Source of the DNA: Cristatella mucedo
Lineage: Eukaryota > Bryozoa > Phylactolaemata > Cristatellidae
Assembly: GCA_009760855.2 (NCBI GenBank)
Contig: WPIO01000174.1
Location: forward strand, 325,501-389,500
Length of the DNA stretch: 64,000 nucleotides
Direction of reading: 5' to 3'
How positions within the stretch are numbered: the stretch's first letter is position 1; every line of letters starts with the position of its first letter. Shown here in pieces: positions 56,413 through 64,000 of this stretch. A program made the translations under genes and the position numbers. Below the pieces are notes generated by a model. That model saw only the letters and a list, made by a program, of their open reading frames with translations, was not told the DNA's origin and made no database searches.

Positions 56413-58784
56413 ATGTTATGTCGCCATTAGTCGATACCTACCCGGGAGCCTTCTTCTGCGGGTCAGTGAGAACCTTCCTGCATCCTGTGTTCACCATATC
56501 AATAGTTCAGCTATCAAACCCATAACCCGTAAGTTTAAAGCGCTGAATAATACTCGTTGCAGTAGTCTCTCACCTGCCGTCCCTCAGCATGTTGTGAAAC
56601 GTCGACCGGCGGCCACTACTAAGGTCCAATTCAAATTCGAAGGGTCAACATCTGCTGGGCCGGCTACACACCGACTGCAATATAAGCCACTTCCTTGGCG
56701 TCGCAAAATTGTTGGACTGCTTCTTAAATTCCGATTACTAAATGTTCGCTTGCTACAAACCAAGGGGTTACTCATCCACGATCAGGTGGTCCAGGAGAAC
56801 CTAGATGCATTTCTGCTTATCGAAACATGGGTGGTGCCTTGTTCTAGTAGCTGTATATCTTGAGACCGCCCCACCCGGGTTCTCATTCTATCAGTCCATG
56901 CGTTATGACAAGGTTGGTGGCTGGGTTGCAATTGTTGTTCGTGAATCGTTTGGCTATAAGATGTGCAGTTTTCGCATGGGCCATAGTTTGAATCAGTTGC
57001 AATCAGGTCCTCATCAAAGACATTTGCCTCTCACCGTTGTGATATACCGACCTCCTTCTGGCTGTCTAAAAGTGTTTATAGGGGAGTTTTTGGAGTCCTC
57101 GCTAAAATATTTGTGTGACAGGCCGTTACTGATTGCTGGTGACTTCAATATTCACGTTGACAATCCCTATGAACAGCCAGCTCCACTCATTTCTCGACTG
57201 TCTGGAGAATTTTGGTTTGGTCCAACACATTAATCATACCACACGTATGTGGCCATATTCTAGATCTCGTGATCACTAAGGATGTCTTCCTCACTGACCT
57301 TGGGGTGTGCCTGCTGACCTTCTCAGATCATGGTTCGATCTTGTTTATTGTTCCTGCTCCCTTGTATGCACAGGGCAATGTCAAACTTGTCCAGCGACAT
57401 AACTTACAAAGCATTGACATAGACAATTTTTTGAAATCTGTTTGTGATGCAGGTCTTCTTGATCTGAACCCCGACTCGACCGACAGTCCCGATACCCTCA
57501 CTGATGCAGTGAACATGACACTCAGGAGTGCTCTTGACAAGCATGCTCCCATCCATTCTATCCATGTACAGAGTCGTGGAGATTCCTTTCAATTTACAAA
57601 AAACTTCAAAAGATGCACCGTGCTAAATGCAGGCTTGAACGTCGTTTTAAGAAATCGGGGGTCTGATGCAGATCTGGTCAATTTCAAAGACTTCCTTCAA
57701 ATTTACACCCGTAAGCTTAAAAAAAGCCAGGGCTTCTTGTTTCACTCGAAAACTGAATTCCTGCCAGTCGAACCCAAAACAGATTTATAAGACAGTAAAC
57801 AAACTTACTGGCCAATGCTAAGAGGTCTGACTCCTCAGATATTAACGGCTCACTCGAAATGTTTTCAGCCTTCTTTACTGAAAAAATTGTGCATATCTGT
57901 GCCTCCATAAAGACCCCTTTCGAGTAAAGCAATTGTGGAATCACAACCTGTGACCTTCCTTAAAAGGTTTTCCTAGGTTTCTGCTTGCGATGTGGCTACC
58001 TTAATAAGGTCTAGCAAAAAGAGCTTGTCTCCTGAAGACCCTACACCTTCATCTCTGTGGTCTTCATTGGCAGAACCACTTAGCCCGGCCATAACCAAAG
58101 ATTGTTAATGCTTCTTTGGGAAAAAGGGGTTGTACGCAAGTTTCTTCAAATCGGCAATCGTTAGAGCCATATTTAAAAAGCCTGGAATAGATACCGAGGT
58201 CCTTGCAAACTATCGCCCAGTTTCCTTTCTTCCGTTCTCGTTAAAGATTCTTTAAAAGATTGTTGCTAAGCAGCTGGTTGCACATATTTAAAAGAATGGA
58301 ATGTCAGAAACATTTCAATCACGGTTCAAGAGGCAGCACTCCACTGAAACTGCTCTCCTCCGTCTTAACAATGACATTCTATGTGGCAACGATGAAAGGA
58401 ACGTCACTGCCCTAGCTCTGCTAGATCTATCAGCTGCCTTTGACACCATTGACCACGATATTCTACTTGAATGATTGAGAACAACGATCGATCAGGCTGA
58501 TGAACCACTGGCGTGGTTCAAAACGTACATGTCTGATCGCGTTCAATCCGTGTCGTGCGGAGGTCAGGTCTCACACACGAGACAGGTCACCTGTGGAGTC
58601 CCTCAAGGGTCTGTACTTGGTCCCTTGCTGTTCTCCATTTATACTCAACCTCTGGGAAAAGTGATTAAAGCCCATGGAATAGGATATCACTTTTATGCTG
58701 ATGATACTCAGCTGCATTTGTCATTCAAACCGTAACTGGATGCTTGCCTTGCCGACATTCAATCTTGGATGTCAGACAACTTCT

Positions 58785-58830
<46 letters not shown>

Positions 58831-59822
58831 CACTTGATAAAGCACCCTCAGAGAACTTAATCTCTTTCTAGGTGCTTTACATTTGCTGCAAAGGGAAATG
58901 CAATTGAATGGTAAGTAAAATCATGCATGAAAAACAAACAACATGAATAATATGGTTAGGGTGACATGCACAGGGTCAGCATGCAAATTCTTGAAACTAA
59001 ATTATGATAAAACCGAACTGCTGCTCATAGGACACCCTAAGCGTGTGGCTGGAATAAAAGGCTTTGCTCTTCTAATAGGTGATGCTATTGTGCGACCTTC
59101 ACCACGTGCTCGAAACTTAGGTGTCGTTTTTGACAGCTGCCTCAATTTTAAAAGCTTCATTCAGAAGACTGCTTCTACAGCTAGCCATCACGTCCAATCC
59201 CTGTCTAAGATTCGGAGCTGTCTTCCACAGTGGCTTGCAAAAAAAATTAACTAGTTCCTTAGTTCTTCCTCGGCTTGATTATTGTAATTCCCTTTTGACT
59301 CGGCTACCAAAGAAAGCAACTAGGCCACTGCAGCTTACTATGAATTTGGATGCAAGGCTAGTCATCAATTCCATGAGGTTTGAGCACGTGTCTCCTTTGC
59401 TAAAAGAGCTAGGATGGCTGCCAGTTGAGCAACGGATACAGAGCAAAGTTCTTACACTGACCCACAAGGCCAGCCACGGCTTGGCTCCTTCCGTACCTAG
59501 CTGAACTGCTGAACCAGTTTCAGCCTCTTCGGGCCCTCAGGTCCTGTGTGGACAATAAATTAGCTGTTCCATTCCTCCGCTTAAAGACCGTTGGCGACGG
59601 AAGCTTTAGCTCTGCAGGTCCTAGACTGTGGAACTCGCTCCCACAATTCTTACGCAACGACAACTACTCTCCTCCTACTGCCGACTATGGCCCATCCTTT
59701 TCAGCTGTTCTGAGCTGCTACTTCCATGCTAATCACTACTTCAACTGCTCTCCTGACTCTGCTATGCTTCACACTTTCTCTTTGTTGCGTGAGACGAAGT
59801 CTGTTGGCTACCGGATGCGTAT
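56413..59822 (+). mobile_element. LINE-B, near full-length endonuclease/RT copy, broken
   Basis: Endonuclease: LLNVRLLQTKG, FLLIETW, YDKVGGWVAIVV, VVIYRPPSG, LLIAGDFNIHVDN (57130), [30 protein letters not shown] (58208), ALLDLSAAFDTIDHD (58410), [16 protein letters not shown] (58600), [12 protein letters not shown] (58690). C-terminal domain to 59820, where it stops inside the ORF so the 3' end is missing. Frameshifts are visible near 56861 (an extra t) and near 57233, and a LINE-A tail is inserted at 58788-58987. The upstream boundary is uncertain. Confidence 0.88.
58788..58987 (-). mobile_element. LINE-A tail nested in LINE-B
   Basis: (ATT)n, stem-loop and part of the 3' UTR up to cagggtcagcatgcaaa. 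The LINE-B reading resumes directly after it. The host bases ttctt occur on both sides, compatible with a 5-bp target duplication. Confidence 0.85.
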
Positions 59823-59832
59823 TTCTTTCGAT

Positions 59833-60253
59833 TAAAACCTAAGGAAGCGTCAGCTTGCAGCTCGTGCGAGTCTCCTTCGAACTCGCTTCCAAGCAAGCCG
59901 CGCACGCTGTAGCAGCGGTTCTTCATTAGGGGCCGAACACGCGAGGCAATTGCCATGGGAACAGGGTCGGCAAGCTCGCGGGGGGCAAACGACGCCGACG
60001 AAGGGTTAGCAGCAGCGACTGTGTCGAGCAGTCGTCCCAAGTGCGGCGGCGGCCATTGCGTCCGCGCTTCGCTCGCACGGCTTCCAGGCGAGAGGGAACC
60101 AGAGCTGGGATGATACAGGTGGACGGACGGACAAACGAGAGGGCCATTCAAGCAGTCGCGCGCGCGCATCGACTTACCACCCGGCGCGTACGGAAGCTGA
60201 GTCACCAGACATGCAAGCAGAGCAAGCGTCAGCCTAGGCCCCTCCATTGACAT
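59833..60253 (-). CDS. Secreted protein, signal-peptide exon plus second exon
   Basis: Exon 60253-60178 starts right after a splice acceptor (gtgtaaatttcag), so a non-coding first exon probably lies upstream. It encodes MSMEGPRLTLALLACLVTQL and PYAPG, a good signal peptide, and ends at a perfect GTAAGT donor in phase 1. Exon 2 starts at 60018 after ctgctcgacacag (intron 159 bp) and reads VAAANPSSASFAPRELADPV, then PMAIASRVRPLMKNRCYSVR and GLLGSEFEGDSHELQADASL. It is open to about 59833, where it meets the truncated LINE-B at 59822. The mature part has a single Cys and several Arg/Lys sites; a peptide precursor is possible but no known neuropeptide motif is visible. The 3' exons are not identified, and the LINE may have damaged the gene. 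Confidence 0.58.
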
Positions 60254-60622
60254 CTGAAATTTACACGAGCTCGTTTCGCGGCGGCGTGTACCCTGCGGTC
60301 CAATAGGTGGCGGCGACGCCGCAACCGCTAACAGCGGGAGCCCACGCACCAGCAGCAGCGAGGGCTAACCCGGATGTCCGTTGTTGAATCATAGCCAATC
60401 GCGGTGCTCTTAAGCGTTTGCGTAAGTCACGTGACACGCTACAGTTGCTGACTCAAGCTGGGTTTGGCATCTGCTATAAACCCACTGGATGAATTACGAA
60501 TATTACTGTAGCCGGTTGCATAAAGAAGTGTGGCTTCTGCGAAACCAGCCTCTCCAGTTGCTTAAAAAATGGAACAAGCGCGTTACTGCCAACAGAAATC
60601 GAATTTCTTTTCATATTTTTAT
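60254..60622. other. Upstream region of the secreted protein gene
   Basis: Moderately GC-rich (60280-60370), expected to hold the promoter and a 5' UTR exon of the minus-strand gene. No specific motif is supported. Confidence 0.4.
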
Positions 60623-60846
60623 ATGAGCTGCTACTTCCATGCTACTCACTACCTCAACTGCTCTCCTGACTCTGCTATGCTTCCCACTTTCTCTTTTTTG
60701 CATGCCATGAAGTCTGTTGGCTACCGAATGCGTACCAAAAACCGATTAGGCTGGGAGCGCGCTGCGAAAAACTCTCCTGGGTACCACCCGCGTAGTCTTT
60801 GTGGCTTTGTTGAGCTACAGACGGAGATACATTACATAACATTTTA
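60623..60846 (+). mobile_element. LINE-B, last ~220 bp
   Basis: tgagctgctacttccatgct, ttggctaccgaatgcgtacc and ggagatacattacataacat. The gctatac block is changed to gctgcga. Confidence 0.83.
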
Positions 60847-60983
60847 ATCTACGCTTGCAGTGCACTATTTAGAACTACACATTACATAAGGAACTCTGTA
60901 TTCGCCTTTTTGGGAACAGGTTAAATAAGCGCACGAGTAGGGTTGAGAATCAGGGCATCGCAGCGTCGGGAGAATCGCTTTCT

Positions 60984-61175
60984 ATGTTTAAAGGATGCAC
61001 CCTCTCCGAAATGGAGTTTACTCTGTGCACGGGGGCTGAGACGTCGGGACTTTGGAGCGAAATCCCGAGCGTAGCTCCCGCAGCTGCGTGCGGTGTGTTT
61101 TTACAGCCAGCCGCCGAATTTTTTCACCCGATACCGTCGATAATAGCTAAAGTGATGGTGATTAAGTCTCGGTAG
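60984..61175 (+). CDS. Small ORF, unknown
   Basis: ATG 60984 opens 63 residues: MFKGCTLSEMEFTLCTGAET, LWSEIPSVAPAAACGVFLQP, PSIIAKVMVIKSR-stop. Composition is protein-like, with a hydrophobic C-terminal half. A splice-acceptor-like sequence (gtgtgtttttacag) lies inside, so part of it may be intron. No family recognised. Confidence 0.25.
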   Translation: MFKGCTLSEMEFTLCTGAETSGLWSEIPSVAPAAACGVFLQPAAEFFHPIPSIIAKVMVIKSR

Positions 61176-62227
61176 CTGTTGGCACGATTACTATAGGATA
61201 AAACAAACTGTGCATAACGAATCTCTACATTATACAATTACTACCAAGTAGGTTCAACGCGCACAGCCACCAGAATTCACCCGTTTGGCCACTCCTATTC
61301 CTATTGTCCAAGCTCATAGCCTAATATTCCTAATCCATTAGCCTCGCCGCCACCATTTAACGAGCTCGTCTGTTTTGATCTGCGTTGTTTCCAACGTGCA
61401 AGGATCGTTTATATTTAGCGGGTTCTATCCGTGTATCCTTAGCCGACGTGAGGGCTACGTTAATGCGCTCTCATTACCCGGGTTATTAGCCAGAGTCTTT
61501 AGCAGGCAGACCAGGTTAGCACTGGAGGACTTAGTGAACTGATCATATAAAATTTGGACCGTGTCAATGAGAGCTCGCTAGAAAACAGCAGACGAATCAT
61601 AACTTTCTGTCCTAGTATAATTGTTTGTTTTTAGAAAAGTAGCTTTCCATTCCAAGCGAAGTAAATCTGTTAATTCTCCACTCGTCGCGTTCTTTGGCAC
61701 TCCTGCCTCCTCCCCACACTTCCGGTGTGAGGACGAGGTTTACTCCATTTTATAAGATGGCCGATCTGAAAGAAAGATGTGGTATCCAAGAATGAATTTT
61801 GAGGCACTCGGAGAGCGTCAGATGGCCCCGCCGCTCTGACTGAATAACCGAGGACGTGCACGCTGCAAAATGTGCAGATGGGCATTCCGCGAAATCTTAC
61901 ACACGAATAGCCCCTACAGGTGCGCATGTATATCTCCGCGTATTATAATCAACGATGCATAGTTGAGAGAAGGAAGAAAGCGGAAGCGGAAATGAGAAGT
62001 AAGCGGCTGCTCAACTGGAGACATCTCTCCAGACCACCCCGAACCAAAAGTTCAGAGCACCTTTTAATACCGCTCGGCAATTAAAATGTACGGATATAAG
62101 GCAAAATGGAACTGGGAAACTTCTGAAATACAGAAGCAGCAGAAACGAACGGCTGGAAACGAGTCACCTGGATCGGAAAAGGTTCCATCCCTGCAAAAAA
62201 ATTTGGGATTGAGTTCCGTCACCTAAT
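61176..62227. other. Unassigned; ETS/YY1-like motifs near 61715-61760
   Basis: cacttccggtg at 61717 and aagATGGCCG at about 61753 resemble motifs found at animal housekeeping promoters and starts. The plus frame from that ATG is only 11 codons. A minus frame (61670-61927, MRTCRGYSC...) is Cys-rich but unsupported. Confidence 0.3.
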
Positions 62228-62610
62228 GTTATGTAGTGTGTCTCTGCCTGAGACTTCACAAAGCCACAATAACTAAGCGGATGATGCGCCGGAGAGTTTT
62301 CTATAGCGCACTGAAAGCCTAGGCCGATTGCGGTGCGCATGCGGCAATCAACAGACTTCATCTCGCGCAACAAAGAGGAAGTGAGAAGCCAAGCTGAGTC
62401 AGGATGAGGGCAGTCGAGGCAGTGAGAGGCGTGGCGGAAGTGGCGGCTCAGGACGGCTGTACAGGATGCGTCGCAGCCGGCAGCGGCAGGGGGGAGTGGA
62501 TTGCGTTGCGCAGCAACAAGTTGGAGGCAATGAGTTCCGCCGTCTCGGACTTGCAGAGCAAGAGCGCCTGCTGCCAGCGTCTCGCTCTGGAAATAGGAGA
62601 GCGCTAAAGC
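62228..62610 (-). mobile_element. LINE-B 3' end, GC-shifted
   Basis: atgttatgtagtgtgtctct, ctatagcgcactgaaagcct and tcgcgcaacaaagaggaagt follow the LINE-B 3' end. Beyond 62400 the ORF part has many A/T to G/C changes compared with the other copies. Confidence 0.75.
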
Positions 62611-62807
62611 GCACGGGTGGAGATTCGGCTCTCTCGGGGTGCGTGCTACGTAAGCTACTCGTCATCGCTATCGTTATAATTATTAAGGGATGGTTAATAT
62701 TCAGTCTCGTCCTGAGACGAAGCGAGGGCATGGGAATCGGTCGAAATTAGCAAACTTTAGAAGGAGGCAAGCCGTATCCCGGACCTTGCAGGTTGCTGCA
62801 AGAACCA

Positions 62808-62985
62808 GTGTAATGGCTCACTAGGTAAGGCGGTTGCTTTTCTCGACCTCGGCCCCGAGGTCGTGGGTTCGATTCCTGCGGTGGGCGATCCTTTATCGCC
62901 CACTGCAAGCGGTGGTGATAGCCATCGTGGCTCTTCTGTCGCTATACAAAAGGGGGCTGCTAAATCAGCTAGTATTTATTTATTT
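62808..62985 (+). mobile_element. SINE-1, best-preserved copy
   Basis: aatggctcactaggtaaggc, gtcgtgggttcgattcctgc, ggtgggcgatcctttatcgc, gtggtgatagccatcgtggc, tcgctatacaaaagggggct, aatcagctag and ATTT tail. Confidence 0.9.
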
Positions 62986-63249
62986 ATGAGAACTGCTCAG
63001 CTTAGCCGCCGTTCAACCGTCGCGCGTGAGCTCTTTGGTGGCGCAAGAGCGTAGCAGAACGCCGGCTAGAGGCGCTTTGCCTCGAGCCAGGCTGGTGCCT
63101 TCCAGACGGTCTCCGAGTCGCGACCTTCAACCTCCAAGTCGCGACCTCCGACGGTCGCGACCTTCTGTCTGGCATCCCCTTTCTTTCTTTCTTTCCTTCC
63201 TTGACCGAGGATTCAGGAAAACAGGCTCTAATCGCGCTATGCCATCGCT

Positions 63250-64000
63250 CTATGGGCGAGTGCGTCGAAAGTGACGGCCCATCCAGAATTCAGGCTGGAT
63301 TTGAGCGACTACACGCCGCTGCCATGCAGACCGCGAACATGAACGGGATGCGAGCTCAGGGTATTTCTCTCTCGCGAGCTTTTTTTGAAAGGCATCCACA
63401 CCCGCCAGAAGCTGCATATCTGATTTCGGGTGCCCTCGAAAAATCTCCGGCGTTAAAACTTCTTGCATCTGCCGACTGAAATACTGAAAGAATGCGAAAA
63501 CTGTGTACATGTATCGCAACCCTTCCTCGCGGCCTCGCCGCTTAAGACTATATGCTGAGGTAACGATGCATCTTAAATCGTCGGTATTTACATATGCGAA
63601 TTGCGGCCAGCCGTCTGACCAAGCCACAGATGTGCATCTATTGGCCCCGCACGGAGAGGTGCGCATAACGAGACCCTCCACGGCACAGCGTCCCGGCGGC
63701 TGAATGAGATGAATGGCGGCTTTTGACTTCCTGAATGATGAAATTTGCTTGACTCGCTGTGGACGACAGCACGCCGCTCCGTTGCCTGTAGCGGAGTGCG
63801 TTTCATACGCGTGTCCGCAGCTTAGCTGCGACTCGCTGCTCGGCGACATGCATCCAGCAACGTCGGGAATTGTCTTCTGCAGAATCAAGCCTCCGCCATT
63901 CTCGTTGTCCACGCTAATCCTGCGCCGAAACTGCGGCGGCAGGGCGTCCTCGGACGGCAGCGTTCGAGTCAGGTTCGCGCCCAGTCCGACGGGTTTTATG
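63250..64000 (-). CDS. Candidate exon of an unidentified gene, cut by the window edge
   Basis: One minus frame is open from the window edge (64000) to TGA at 63250, 249 codons. The first part (KPVGLGANLTRTLPSEDALP, PQFRRRISVDNENGGG, then ILQKTIPDVAGCMSPSSESQ) is diverse, with a possible RRRIS phosphorylation site, and reads like real coding sequence. Confidence falls along the frame. Possible donors (GTAAAT near 63595) suggest the true exon may end earlier. No ATG start lies in the left-hand part, so it is probably an internal exon. I recognise no domain. Confidence 0.4.
   Translation of the reverse strand, partial: IKPVGLGANLTRTLPSEDALPPQFRRRISVDNENGGGLILQKTIPDVAGCMSPSSESQLSCGHAYETHSATGNGAACCRPQRVKQISSFRKSKAAIHLIQPPGRCAVEGLVMRTSPCGANRCTSVAWSDGWPQFAYVNTDDLRCIVTSAYSLKRRGREEGLRYMYTVFAFFQYFSRQMQEVLTPEIFRGHPKSDMQLLAGVDAFQKKLAREKYPELASRSCSRSAWQRRVVAQIQPEFWMGRHFRRTRP

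Overview
The window looks like the genome of an invertebrate animal. It is AT/GC-mixed and not CpG-depleted, the host genes have short introns (111-187 bp where I could define them), and it is packed with non-LTR retrotransposons, tRNA-derived SINEs and simple repeats. No bacterial operon, CRISPR array or viral gene is visible. One predicted protein has a chitin-binding-like Cys pattern of a kind seen in lophotrochozoans and other invertebrates, which is weak evidence about the lineage. I cannot name the species.

Host genes. The best models were assembled by hand from GT-AG splice sites that keep the frame. (1) 4380-5973, minus: five coding exons, 1107 nt, an unidentified 368-aa Pro/Ala/Ser-rich protein. 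(2) 46754-51720, minus: a membrane-anchored protein with a chitin-binding-like ectodomain, one transmembrane segment and a short cytoplasmic tail. (3) 59833-60253, minus: a signal-peptide exon plus a second exon of a secreted protein. (4) 45530-45699, minus: a signal-peptide exon. Weaker single-exon candidates lie at 2478, 2880, 22385, 26052, 30678, 39170, 40713-41211, 44027, 60984 and at the right edge (63250-64000).

Mobile elements. Two LINE families of the CR1/L2/Rex1-like group account for most of the repeats. LINE-A ends in a conserved stem-loop followed by an (ATT)n tail. LINE-B ends in repeats of a cattA unit, and its 15588-18770 and 56413-59822 copies still show endonuclease and reverse transcriptase motifs. 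Every copy is truncated or broken. Three tRNA-derived SINE types are present. SINE-1 has about a dozen copies. SINE-2 has a 3' end resembling the LINE-A stem-loop. SINE-3 has a tRNA-Ser/Leu-like head. A decayed hAT transposase (6985-10115) has been split by LINE-B, LINE-A and SINE-1. A foldback element (R) occurs twice.

Layout. 0-6 kb: repeats, a long GA tract and gene 1. 7-10 kb: nested hAT. 10-24 kb: LINE/SINE graveyard, including a long LINE-B. 24-31 kb: mostly unassigned sequence with GC-rich promoter-like blocks. 31-44 kb: LINE-B copies, minisatellites and small exon candidates. 44-52 kb: genes 4 and 2. The large intron of gene 2 (51146 down to 47162) holds a LINE-A whose 3' UTR has expanded into two minisatellites totalling about 1.8 kb (23 bp x 45, then 17/15 bp units). 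52-60 kb: G-rich array, LINE-A and LINE-B. 60-64 kb: gene 3, LINE-B pieces, SINE-1 and an edge exon.
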